64,000 bases of DNA from Hadarchaeum sp964343275 (GTDB lineage: Archaea > Hadarchaeota > Hadarchaeia > Hadarchaeales > Hadarchaeaceae). The number at the start of each line of letters is the position of its first letter. Position 1 is the first letter of the stretch. Both the position numbers and the translations under genes were made by a program. Shown here in pieces: positions 8,135 to 16,707 of this stretch. The notes below the pieces were generated by a model. That model saw only the letters and a list, made by a program, of their open reading frames with translations. It was not told the DNA's origin and ran no database searches. Where the stretch lies: contig CAYFIY010000001.1 of the NCBI GenBank assembly GCA_964343275.1, positions 62,001-126,000 on the forward strand, given 5' to 3'.

Positions 8135-9296
8135 AATTTTTAATTATTTCTTCCATGGGCGCGTCTGTTCGAAAACCAGTATCTGAGAAATGGGTGCGAG
8201 AAGCAAAATAACCGCCATTCCTAATTTTTGATAAAAAAGTAATAATTTTTAATGGATGAATTTTTATGTGGCTTGCCAAGTGGTTTACTTCAAAATATGC
8301 TGGTGGTCCTTCTGCTTCTTCAAGGCAGCGGTTTAAAAGCTGGAGCTCTTGGTGTTTTAACTTGAATTCCATTCTTGATAGATCTTCCGTGACTTCCCGA
8401 GTGAATTCTCGATCGATTAACTCTCCAAGCCATAATGGGCCGGCATGAAATAATTTATCACCGCATTTGCAGGTTCTTGGTAGCTCTGCCACCAATCCAA
8501 AAGTTAAAGCCCTTCGCATACACGTTTTGCAATGCGAGATGAATCCTATTTTTTTCATGATATTATCAGCGCGCTTGGCACCCTTCCGCCCTAGCATATA
8601 AACTCTGAAGTAGTGCTGCGTGGCATGCGAAAGGACTGGCGTTAAGGCTATTTCATGCATGGCCCCTATGCGTTGCGCAAAACCAATGAGTATCCTTATC
8701 CCTAGTTCGTGACAGTACTCTGTCTTCAAAGGCATGGCTGCGTACCTACGCAGGCATGCACGGGCGTGAGTACCTGAAAGTGGTGCGGTGTCGGTGGCGG
8801 TTAGTGCGAGCATCCCTCGCCTAGCTAGTGCGCCGCAGGCGGCATCTACGAAAGGGGCAGGTGAGCCGAAGGGGTCTATGTCCACGAAATTGCACCTACC
8901 TAAGTTTTCCCAGAGAACTACGGTGGCATCGGCTGACCGGGCATCGATTAGGTGATTTACCTCGTTCAGTTTAATATTTCGCTTAATCATTTCAAAAGCT
9001 TCTTCAGATCGGTCGTTTACCACAACCCTTGCCACTTTTTCCATTTCCTTGGCATAGCGAATCCCTCTAACTCCGACACCCGCAAGTGGGTCGCAAGCAC
9101 AAATCATCTTTAATCTCTTAGCTAGTACTCGCCCCACCGAAACTGAGATGTCTCGGCAGAACTCCATTTTCGGATTATAGAACACGCTAGTTAACGACGG
9201 CGCGTAGTCCCCGGATTTCGTCTGGAAAAACTTAGGGTCTGGCACATCGATTTTGATCTGCCCTTCGTTGACAAATTTTGTTTGCATGATTTCCAA
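8121..9296 (-). CDS. trm1: tRNA (guanine26-N2)-dimethyltransferase
   Basis: 391 residues. The SAM-binding region includes CDPLAGVGVRGIRYAKE near residue 65 and the hallmark DIDPFGSPAPFVDAA near 140. A zinc site is formed by CKTCMRR and CKCG around residues 255-280. The C-terminal winged-helix-like domain has AYFEVNHLASHIKIHP. Trm1 makes m2,2G26 in tRNA and prevents misfolding. Its start is ATG 9296, with a second ATG three codons in. Converges with and overlaps the ftsJ gene by 14 bases. A strong inverted repeat lies about 40 bases upstream of the start. Confidence 0.93.
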   Translation of the reverse strand: MEIMQTKFVNEGQIKIDVPDPKFFQTKSGDYAPSLTSVFYNPKMEFCRDISVSVGRVLAKRLKMICACDPLAGVGVRGIRYAKEMEKVARVVVNDRSEEAFEMIKRNIKLNEVNHLIDARSADATVVLWENLGRCNFVDIDPFGSPAPFVDAACGALARRGMLALTATDTAPLSGTHARACLRRYAAMPLKTEYCHELGIRILIGFAQRIGAMHEIALTPVLSHATQHYFRVYMLGRKGAKRADNIMKKIGFISHCKTCMRRALTFGLVAELPRTCKCGDKLFHAGPLWLGELIDREFTREVTEDLSRMEFKLKHQELQLLNRCLEEAEGPPAYFEVNHLASHIKIHPLKIITFLSKIRNGGYFASRTHFSDTGFRTDAPMEEIIKNFRGA

Positions 9297-9337
9297 TAAA
9301 TAATTGTTATAACTTCATAAAAATATCATTTCTAATA

Positions 9338-9361
9338 TAGTTATAGGAAAAGCTATAACTA
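9338..9361. repeat. 24-base perfect inverted repeat upstream of trm1
   Basis: TAGTTATAG and CTATAACTA, nine perfectly complementary bases, flank a GAAAAG spacer. It lies in the 110-base gap between the trm1 start (9296, reading left) and the mscS stop (9407, reading left). It could be a hairpin ending the mscS transcript or an operator for trm1. GTTATA-like elements also occur at 9305-9311 and 9366-9371, so the gap has several related half-sites. The same TTGTTATA word recurs in the cdc48 promoter palindromes. Confidence 0.6.
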
Positions 9362-9406
9362 TGGGGTTATAAACATACCAAATGCTATATCCCTTATGAT
9401 TTAGTA

Positions 9407-10306
9407 TCAAACTCGCTTACCCTTTTTTGAGGACTTTTTAGACGATTTTGATGGTTTGGATAACATCTTACCGAACTCCTTGCCCGCTACCAGATATCTC
9501 CTCGGGTAGGGTATTTCGATTCCATTGGCATCAAACTTCTTTTTGATCTGCAACATAAGATCTCGGGCCATCATGAAAGCAGTCGGCTGATCATTCGCCC
9601 TAGAAAGCAATCTTAGATTTATACCAGAATCTGCAAATTCCATAACTACCGCATTTGGTAAGTCACCTATAGGTAAGCAATTTGGATGTCTTTTCGCGAC
9701 ATCCACCATAATCTTCATTGCCTTATCTAAGTCGGATTCATAGCTGACCTGTACAAGTACTGGGGCCAGCATGGTTGAATCCACGGATGTATAATTCGTC
9801 ACCACTTCAGTTTGGAATATTCCGTTCGGGACAACTAACCGTCGGTTATCCCAAGTTCGGATTTGCGTGTGCAAGAGTTGTATGTCCTCGATAAACCCAA
9901 ATTCATTTTTAAACACAACAGCATCGCCCAGCCTAAATGGCTGTGAAAGGGCTATCATAACTCCTGACATTAAATTGGATAGCGTGGACTGCGCTGCGAG
10001 ACCTACAACTATCGAAGCGAATCCAGCTGCAACGAAAAGAGAGGCTGTAATTCCTCTCGCTTCTGGAAACGCTGCAAAGGTTACAGAAATAACTCCGATA
10101 AGTATTATAATAACTCCCAACAACTTTCTAACGAAGGCATAAGTAGTGGATAATTTTGGCTGTTTAGCTAATAATTTTTGCATTCTTCTAAAAATAATTA
10201 TGCTGATTAACTTGTGGATCACAAGCACTATAGCTAGTCCTACGACGAACAGAAGGATTTGCCACAAAGTTGGCCATTGGGCGAAGAGTTCAGGTATTGT
10301 TGCCAT
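9407..10306 (-). CDS. mscS: small-conductance mechanosensitive channel, MscS family
   Basis: 299 residues. Hydrophobic segments at about residues 15-38, 65-90 and 90-115 are the membrane helices. The third leads into the pore-lining and beta-domain region (GLAAQSTLSNLMSGVMIALSQPF, quoted in part), then GDAVVFKNEFGFIEDIQLLHTQIRTWDNR, a typical MscS beta domain. The C-terminal cytoplasmic alpha-beta domain follows and ends in a Lys/Ser-rich tail. MscS channels release solutes during hypo-osmotic shock. It may share a transcript with the GT4 gene upstream (156-base gap). No specific ion preference can be read. Confidence 0.92.
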   Translation of the reverse strand: MATIPELFAQWPTLWQILLFVVGLAIVLVIHKLISIIIFRRMQKLLAKQPKLSTTYAFVRKLLGVIIILIGVISVTFAAFPEARGITASLFVAAGFASIVVGLAAQSTLSNLMSGVMIALSQPFRLGDAVVFKNEFGFIEDIQLLHTQIRTWDNRRLVVPNGIFQTEVVTNYTSVDSTMLAPVLVQVSYESDLDKAMKIMVDVAKRHPNCLPIGDLPNAVVMEFADSGINLRLLSRANDQPTAFMMARDLMLQIKKKFDANGIEIPYPRRYLVAGKEFGKMLSKPSKSSKKSSKKGKRV

Positions 10307-10462
10307 GTAATCAATTTTAATAGTAAACGCTTAATTCTTAAGTTTTTCAGCCTTCTCGAAAATTCGGTTAAATCATTTGTCCAAGAAATTATGGCTGGTT
10401 TTACTTGACACGAAATCTGACGATGGACAAGTTAATCAGAAAGTGTTCAATGATTCTGAAAA

Positions 10463-11833
10463 TTATTTTTTCCCGAATCTTTTCATAGCCTCGTTGAAAA
10501 TTTCTGTGGTTCTCTTGATTCCTTCATCTAAAGAGAGTAATTTAACCATCTCGTTCCCTCTCTCACCCATTACGATAGCTCCTTCCGGGTCCCTCAGTAA
10601 TAACCTTAATTTTTCAGCTAGCTCTTTCGAGTTACCAATTTCAAAATTATAGCCATTGGTCCCATCCATGACTATCTCGGAAGCACCAGCACCTTTGCTC
10701 ACCACGACTGGTTTCTTGTAGATCCAAGCCTCGCCAACAACCAACCCGAAGCCTTCCTTTACTGAGGGGAGGATGAGAATCTCCGATCGCTTGTAGGCAG
10801 CTCTAAGAAATTCTTCTGCCAGGTATCCAGTGAATACCACATTTTTCTCCAGCTTGAGCTCCTCAACCAGTTTTTGTAAATGACCGCGCCAAACCATGGA
10901 TTTTGGGTGGGATAACCCTCCCACGGAACTTCCAGAAAAACTCCCATTGCCCACCACGACCAATTTTAGATCTGAAAATTCGTTTTTGAGGTGGGACAGA
11001 GCTTTTATCACTACATCCTGACCCTTTATCCTGTCCATCCTACCAACAACCAGAATCATCCTATCATCTGCCCCGATTCCGACGCTCGAGCAAAAAGTAT
11101 CGATATCCGAACTCGTAGGTTCGCAACATCTATTTTCGTCCACCTCAGGGTAGACTTGATAAGCCCTTCCATGGTACCCAGACCTGATGAGACCTTCAAG
11201 ATCCCTTTTGCAGCTGACCACCACCGCGTCAAAGGTTTCCATACACCTGACGATGAAATTTCTCATGTAGCGGTCTGTACCTGAAAGGTCAAAAGGGATG
11301 TGCCACCTGAAAACGGTAGGTGCAGCCAGCCCGATCATGTTTCCTATCTGGAGCTGCTGGAAGTCGTGGATGTAGAATACATCGATGGGTAAGAGTTCAA
11401 ACATCTTCGCGGCGCAGAGCCAGTTGTACTTGGAATAGGCCGCGAACTCAGCGGGTCCGATAGTATGGCGTTCTAAGTCGTGGACCTCCTCCCATATTCT
11501 CTCTTTCATACGGGCGTATGCTGGCGTATCTTGAACACCGAGAGTTATGTTGTGGATGTGAACTTTCCCTGCTACTACACGTCTGGCCCCTATAGGGGAC
11601 AAGGAGACCCAATTCGCTTGTTCAACCAAATCATTCTGGATCATCTTATTCATCATTGGATACACGATCTTTGGTACGCCTCCCGGGGTCCATTCGTAGT
11701 CTTCCCCATCGATGAGCATCTCCAAAGGTAGTGGGTCAGGCAGATCCCCATATTTTTCGAGTAACTCGGGATAATGGAGTTTAAACCTGACGAGAGGAGT
11801 CTGAGAATTTATGCATAGTTTGAGCCCAGTCAT
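10463..11833 (-). CDS. glycosyltransferase family 4 enzyme
   Basis: 456 residues with a GT-B architecture. The C-terminal half has ILVVGRMDRIKGQDVVIKAL (acceptor/donor domain start), NVVFTGYL and the nucleotide-sugar EX7E motif region LPSVKEGFGLVVGEAW near residue 370. The N-terminal half has TPGGVPKIVYP, like the Gly loop of glycogen-synthase-type and trehalose-type enzymes, and FYIHDFQQLQIGN. It probably transfers a sugar from a nucleotide donor to a soluble acceptor or glucan; the exact product is unknown. It lies 61 bases downstream of topA on the same strand. A second GT4 enzyme, TreT-like, is at 16708. Confidence 0.8.
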   Translation of the reverse strand: MTGLKLCINSQTPLVRFKLHYPELLEKYGDLPDPLPLEMLIDGEDYEWTPGGVPKIVYPMMNKMIQNDLVEQANWVSLSPIGARRVVAGKVHIHNITLGVQDTPAYARMKERIWEEVHDLERHTIGPAEFAAYSKYNWLCAAKMFELLPIDVFYIHDFQQLQIGNMIGLAAPTVFRWHIPFDLSGTDRYMRNFIVRCMETFDAVVVSCKRDLEGLIRSGYHGRAYQVYPEVDENRCCEPTSSDIDTFCSSVGIGADDRMILVVGRMDRIKGQDVVIKALSHLKNEFSDLKLVVVGNGSFSGSSVGGLSHPKSMVWRGHLQKLVEELKLEKNVVFTGYLAEEFLRAAYKRSEILILPSVKEGFGLVVGEAWIYKKPVVVSKGAGASEIVMDGTNGYNFEIGNSKELAEKLRLLLRDPEGAIVMGERGNEMVKLLSLDEGIKRTTEIFNEAMKRFGKK

Positions 11834-11894
11834 AATTTTATTTCTGTTTTACATTTGATAAAAGTGAATCGATTGGCATCTAGATTTCAGAAGA

Positions 11895-13988
11895 TTATTT
11901 TGCCGATTCAGCCTTTTCTGCGGAGTTTTTCCCCCAGTTGGATTTGCTCGAACAATCAGGATCGATGCACATTCGATATGGTCTCACTCTTATACGGTTT
12001 ACCTGAATCATGGGGGCTCCGCACTGTTCACAGATCTTACCCGGTGAGATAATCATTCCGGATTGGGGCAGTGGGAAGGAGTTGGTGCACTGCGGGTAGT
12101 TAGAGCACCCCGCGAAGCGCTTGCGAGTGGCCCGCGAGACGACTAATTTTAGATCACCGCCGCACTTCGTACACTTACCCATGATGCGCTGTTTCTGTCG
12201 GGTGACGCGATAGGCCTTGCCCAGCTGCTTGCCTATCTCGAGCTGGTGCGCCCTGAACTTCTCCAGGATTTTATCGAGTTCCTTTCTCGCTTTTTCGATG
12301 ACTTCTTCTTTGTCGCGTTTTCCACCCTGAATCGCCTCCATCTCGCGCTCGAACTGCGCTGTAAGCTCCTCACCCACTATCTCAGGGCAGTGTTTGAGGA
12401 GGGAGTCGATGACTTCGATTCCCAAATCGGTGACGGTTATCTGGTTGCCGAAAATGTATCCACGCATGTAAATGTTTTGTAGGAGATTGGCACGCGTGGC
12501 CTTGGTTCCTAAATTTCTCGATTCCATCTCCTTCACGATTGAGGAGGGATTGTAGCGGGATGGTGGTTGGGTCTCCTTTTTCACTAACCTCACTTCATTC
12601 GTCTCGAGTTCTTGCCCCTTGCTCAGCTGCGGCAGGATTATCTCCTCCGTGGCTCCGTATCTGTCGTAGTAGTCGAGCCATCCCTCCTCAAGAACGCGCC
12701 TCCCTCTCAGGAGGAAAGGTTCTCCCCCAACGTCGATCTCGACCCGCACGCTCTCCACAAGCGCCGACTTCCCGAAGACCGAAAAGAAACGCCGGACGAT
12801 CAGATCATAAAGCTTATTCTGTGGGCTCACGAGCTTCTTTGGTTTTTCGCCAGTTGGAAAAATAGCGGGGTGTGCAGGGTCAATTTTCTTGCCCTCATTT
12901 GGTCGCAGCTTAGGCATGGCGAGCAGTTCATCAGCTATTATTTTATATTGATTCGAGAGGCCACCAAGTTGCCCGATGATCTTGGCGTAGTTTATCGTTG
13001 GAGGTAGTTTCTGGCTGCTGGTTCGGGGATAACTGATGAGGGCCGCCTGGTAAAGAAGCTGCGCTATCTGCTGAGTCCGCATCGGGGTGTAGCCAAAGCA
13101 GCGATACGCCGCGGATTGTAAAAGTCCGAGGTTGAACGGTATTGGTGGAGGGCGACGGTACCGGCTGGTTTGAATCGTCGAGACTTTTACGGGTTTGTTC
13201 TTAGCTGCGGCGAGCGCCTGCTCGGCTTTTGAATTATCGAGAAAACGTGACGTGACGTGTTCGGCAACAACTTCCATGCCATCGAGTTTGAGGGGTAAAC
13301 TCAAAACCCAAAATGGTTCTGGCTTGAAAGCTTTGATCTCACGTTCGCGTTCGACTAGTATTTTTAAGGTTGGGGTCTGTACCCGTCCCGCGGAGAGCTT
13401 CGCGAAACGTTTCTGTGTTTCCTCGACGGCCGCGCTCATCGCCTTTGAAATATTCATGCCCCAGTACCAGTCGAGCACATGGCGGGCGACGCCAGCATCG
13501 ATGAGCTCGAAATCGAGGCGTGGCATCAGCTGCTCGTAGGCCCGCTGGAGGTCATGCGCGGTGAGTGTGGAGAACTTCATTCGTCGAGCTCGCTTCACCG
13601 ATTCCCGGCCGCAGAGGTAGCGCAGCACATTAAATGCGATGACCGATCCTTCGACATCATAATCGCAGGCGCTGATGTAGCTGCTCGCGTCCTTAGCCAG
13701 CTCGCGGATGGCCTCGACGAAAACACGGGTGCGCTTAGCCTTTCTGTTGGCCTTGTACGACGGAACCCAGCCGACATCGTAAACGGGGTAATCGCGCATG
13801 GGCTTTAGGTTTTTCAAGGTGAAGAGGTGCCCCAGCGCCGGGACGACTACTATCCGCCCGCCGTCGCGCTCGAACCCATAGTAAGGGACGCCTTTGAACT
13901 TACCCCTTTTCAGCCGCTTCGTCGCGAGGGCTTCGGCTATTTTTACAGCGGAAGTCGGCTTTTCGCAAATTATAAGTGTCTTGGGCAT
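11895..13988 (-). CDS. topA: DNA topoisomerase I (type IA)
   Basis: 697 residues. The N-terminal TOPRIM domain starts TLIICEKPTSAVKIAEAL and has SACDYDVEGSVIAFN near residue 105 (the acidic DxD region). The active-site Tyr is in ALISYPRTSSQKLP near 320. After the catalytic core two zinc fingers follow: a CTKC pair with a later C-x5-C pair around residues 605-635, and CEQC with CIDPDC near 655-680. It relaxes negative supercoils via a 5'-phosphotyrosine intermediate. Length matches archaeal TopA. No reverse-gyrase helicase domain is attached. ATG at 13988. It diverges from the RNA candidate at 14080. Confidence 0.95.
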   Translation of the reverse strand: MPKTLIICEKPTSAVKIAEALATKRLKRGKFKGVPYYGFERDGGRIVVVPALGHLFTLKNLKPMRDYPVYDVGWVPSYKANRKAKRTRVFVEAIRELAKDASSYISACDYDVEGSVIAFNVLRYLCGRESVKRARRMKFSTLTAHDLQRAYEQLMPRLDFELIDAGVARHVLDWYWGMNISKAMSAAVEETQKRFAKLSAGRVQTPTLKILVEREREIKAFKPEPFWVLSLPLKLDGMEVVAEHVTSRFLDNSKAEQALAAAKNKPVKVSTIQTSRYRRPPPIPFNLGLLQSAAYRCFGYTPMRTQQIAQLLYQAALISYPRTSSQKLPPTINYAKIIGQLGGLSNQYKIIADELLAMPKLRPNEGKKIDPAHPAIFPTGEKPKKLVSPQNKLYDLIVRRFFSVFGKSALVESVRVEIDVGGEPFLLRGRRVLEEGWLDYYDRYGATEEIILPQLSKGQELETNEVRLVKKETQPPSRYNPSSIVKEMESRNLGTKATRANLLQNIYMRGYIFGNQITVTDLGIEVIDSLLKHCPEIVGEELTAQFEREMEAIQGGKRDKEEVIEKARKELDKILEKFRAHQLEIGKQLGKAYRVTRQKQRIMGKCTKCGGDLKLVVSRATRKRFAGCSNYPQCTNSFPLPQSGMIISPGKICEQCGAPMIQVNRIRVRPYRMCIDPDCSSKSNWGKNSAEKAESAK

Positions 13989-14079
13989 CCTGACCTAGTT
14001 AATTTTGTTTACTGCTAAATAGAAGTTGATGCCCATAAAGATTTCAAACTTTTATCCTTTCACGGATAGAATTAGTTCG

Positions 14080-14374
14080 CAATGAAGGGACAAACCCGTG
14101 GTAATCGAGAGCTGACGTGATCAGTGAGCGTCGGTGCATCGCTGCGGTAACACTCGAGCAGGTTCACCGATAAACACGCCAAAATTGGGTCCTTCGGGGA
14201 GTTATTGGCGGGATCGTCTAATACAATGACCATGAAGCCAACCCTGGTGTGACACAGGTGGGCATGGCCTCCGAGGAAACCCGCCATCGAGGGTTAGTGA
14301 GCGAAGTACGTCGAAAGACAGTCGATGATGCTCGCTGGTTAGTTGTGTCGGGGACATCGGGGGCCTAACTTTTT
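14080..14374 (+). ncRNA. structured non-coding RNA candidate of unknown family
   Basis: The 475-base gap between topA and cobA contains no credible ORF but a dense run of hairpins, best read on the plus strand. They include GGG/CCC at 14087-14097, CTGACG/CGTCGG at 14112-14134, and CGCCAA/TTGGCG (14177-14210) capped by a C(TTCG)G tetraloop. Further along are CCATG/CATGG with inner pairs (14230-14267) and AGTGAGC/GCTCGCT (14296-14336) containing a GTC-GAAA-GAC tetraloop stem. The last is GTTAG/CTAAC (14338-14369), followed by five T. A TATA-like AACTTTTATC sits at 14048-14057. UUCG and GNRA loops favour this strand. It does not match my memory of RNase P, SRP or cobalamin-riboswitch consensus. 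Confidence 0.5.
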
Positions 14375-14463
14375 CACCGAGCTGGAAGTGATTACGTTTA
14401 AAATATTTTAATTGCGATAGTTAATTGTAAAAGCCTTGAAAGATATTTTGGATGGTCGTGTAA

Positions 14464-15015
14464 TTGGGGAAAGATTCTAGGTTTAAAATTGAAAAGGAAA
14501 GACCACTGGTTTATCTCTACACCGGTGAGGGCGGAGGAAAAACAACCAACGCCTTTGGCTTTGCGCTTAGGGCGATCGGACATGGATATAAGGTCATCAT
14601 AGTGCAGTTCATGAAAGGCAGGGATGACATAGGAGAAGTTAAAGCCTGTAGACGGCTTGCGCCGGAGTGCGAGGTGCATCAGTTTGGCCGCAAAGATTTC
14701 GTGGACCCTACGAACCCAAACACTGGGGATAGGAAGCTGGCCCATGATGCAATGAAATTTGCACGAAGGGCGCTCAAAAAAAATCCAGAGCTTCTTATAC
14801 TGGACGAGGTAAACTTGGCCACTGCTTTTGGTTTGGTCGAGGTGGGAGAGGTGCTCGATCTTTTGAACGAGGCTCCTATGTCTACAGTGGTTATGCTCAC
14901 GGGGCGGAGGGCTCCAAGGGCCCTCATCGAAAGAGCGGACTTCGTCTCCGTGATAGACGATATCAAGCATCCGGACAGAGAAGGCATCCCTGCGACAAAA
15001 GGCATTGAATATTAG
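14464..15015 (+). CDS. cobA: cob(I)yrinic acid a,c-diamide adenosyltransferase (CobA/BtuR type)
   Basis: 183 residues. A P-loop near the N-terminus (YTGEGGGKTTNAFGFALRA), VQFMKG, LLILDEVNLA near residue 110 and LTGRRAP near 140 are the CobA/BtuR motifs. The C-terminal VIDDIKHPDREG and ATKGIEY are also typical. It adenosylates the corrinoid cobalt to form coenzyme B12-type cofactor. Start is TTG at 14464. The end overlaps rnhB by four bases on the opposite strand. A structured RNA candidate ends 90 bases upstream, but it does not look like a cobalamin riboswitch. Confidence 0.92.
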   Translation: MGKDSRFKIEKERPLVYLYTGEGGGKTTNAFGFALRAIGHGYKVIIVQFMKGRDDIGEVKACRRLAPECEVHQFGRKDFVDPTNPNTGDRKLAHDAMKFARRALKKNPELLILDEVNLATAFGLVEVGEVLDLLNEAPMSTVVMLTGRRAPRALIERADFVSVIDDIKHPDREGIPATKGIEY

Positions 15016-15662
15016 TCAATTTTTCTTTGTTTTGTTCGGCCCTCTATTCTCCGTGCTGTTGCCCATGATTTTCTGGCGAAATCAGGCAACTTCCCATGTT
15101 CTTGTACCCATGAGTTGAGAAAAGTTATCGTGCGAGGGTCAGCGGGATATCCCGAGCCGAAATCTCCATATCGCCCGTGCAGTTTGGCCACGCAATGGTC
15201 GCGGTACACCTTGGCAACTATTGAGGCGGCAGCCACCAAAGGATAGTTGCGATCGGCAAAGTTCTCGACTACAAGTTTGGGCCTGACTTTCAAGTACTTT
15301 CGTATCCTCTTTTCGAAAAGTTCCGGGTTGGGATCGGGGGAGTCCATATATACTAATTTCGGGTTTAGCTTTTCGATGAGCTGGGCGAATTTCATCGCCT
15401 CTAACTCGTTGAGGTTGACATTTTTGACAAGTCTGGATTCATCTATCTCCACGTTAGAAATTTCGATTATCTCGACCTTGGATGCTTTTTTTCTTATGAG
15501 TTCCGCAAGTTTCTCGCGTCTTTTTGGCGAGAGTATTTTCGAGTCCCTTATCCCATCGGACTTTAACTCTTCTTGCACTCGCTCGTCAGAGAGCACGACG
15601 CCCAAAACCATCGGACCCAAAATTGGTCCTCTCCCAGCCTCGTCAGCACCAGCGATCATCAT
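15012..15662 (-). CDS. rnhB: ribonuclease HII
   Basis: 216 residues. Catalytic acidic residues sit in AGADEAGRGPILGPMV (residues 3-18) and YMDSPDPNP near 105. VVENFADRNYPLVAAASIVAKVYRD (quoted in part: VAAASIVAKVYRD) is the conserved helix near 145. It degrades RNA in RNA-DNA hybrids and removes Okazaki primers and ribonucleotides. Length is typical for archaea. Start ATG 15662, with an adjacent second ATG. Converges with cobA. Confidence 0.94.
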   Translation of the reverse strand: MMIAGADEAGRGPILGPMVLGVVLSDERVQEELKSDGIRDSKILSPKRREKLAELIRKKASKVEIIEISNVEIDESRLVKNVNLNELEAMKFAQLIEKLNPKLVYMDSPDPNPELFEKRIRKYLKVRPKLVVENFADRNYPLVAAASIVAKVYRDHCVAKLHGRYGDFGSGYPADPRTITFLNSWVQEHGKLPDFARKSWATARRIEGRTKQRKID

Positions 15663-16707
15663 TGCCCCTCAATTCAGAAAGTACTGGCATTTGCTTAAAC
15701 GCATCGCTCGGCAGCGTCTTCCGAATTATCCGTGTGGGGTTTTAAGTTAGGAAAAGCAGGTACACTTCTTGTCGCAAGATCCCTCAAAACCCACTCACGT
15801 ATCGATTGTTTGTCCAACTGAAACCCATATTTTAAATATGCCATATCCACATCTAATTTTGGATTTGTGGTTGGAATAGCGAGAAACAGAAACGCCAGAC
15901 TAATAATCGGCGCGGCGGTCGTGTTCATTACCGACGGTATACTAGCGAATATGATAATGGGTTGAGAGATACTGCTATGATTATAGGGCATAGTGCAATG
16001 GTGCAGTTTTTCTTCACTGTCTACCCTTCATGAGTAATTCGAGGTACAAGCTGAACAAGATGTGGGACGGTGCGGCTGGTAAACGCAGCACTTTTCAAGT
16101 CACAATCCGGATGTATCGCTACAGATAGATAATTTGAGAATGGGTAATTCAGTATGACCTTGGCGGGTCCAAATCCTAAAACTCTGCTCATATTTTATTA
16201 TATATCCTGCCATTCATTTATCGGCTTAAGGGACTTTGCATCAAAACACTCTTGAAAAAATTTTTCCTTTGGGTGGTCTCATTAATTTATTCTCATACTT
16301 TGGAATTATTGAATTTATAATGTCATTCGCTTCGTTTCATCCCAATGCTGGCTTTCAACATTTAAGCAGCGAATCTTTGTTTCAGAGATGGGGCGTGGTT
16401 AAGGTACCTACCTCTGGCAGGTCTGTTGCCAGATTATCAAGCGCACCCAGACACAGTATCTTCAATAGACCCAACTGCCATTTAATTTAAAATCTCTGGT
16501 GCATGGTCCAGCGACTTGGATAGCGATCACAGAAACTATCAAATCAGTATCCCTGCTCTGTGCCTGATGGTTTATGCTACTTGTCCATATCTCTTCCCGA
16601 CCACAGTTGTCAGTATATCTTAGGTCAATGACCCCCACCTACTCGGAAGGGTGCACTGGTGAACTAAAATTTGTAAGATACTACTCGAATGATTCTGAGC
16701 TAAATGG
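15663..16707. other. 1-kb stretch with no convincing gene
   Basis: This gap between rnhB and the TreT-like gene carries only short open frames that look unlike neighbouring genes. The longest, on the minus strand at 15695-15991 (98 codons), has two hydrophobic segments (IIIFASIPSV and PIISLAFLFLAIP) and could be a remnant or a small membrane protein; I do not recognise it. Around 16400-16660 both strands are interrupted by stops. A TATA-like TTTTATTATATATCC lies at 16192-16206 without a clear gene after it. Probably a decayed region. Confidence 0.4.

Noticed and set aside
12246..13808. Plus-strand ORFs antisense to topA
   Set aside because: They are shadows of a GC-rich, well-conserved topA frame and have no family features.
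14080..14374. RNase P RNA, SRP RNA or cobalamin riboswitch
   Set aside because: GAGGAAAC at about 14273 recalls the RNase P CR-I core, but GTCC and the partner strand are absent and its position in the RNA is wrong. The SRP helix 8 motif and the B12-box are not present.
16140..16185. tRNA-like GGGTCCAAATCC with a GGGTAATTCAGT upstream
   Set aside because: The T-stem has only two or three pairs and no acceptor stem can be formed.
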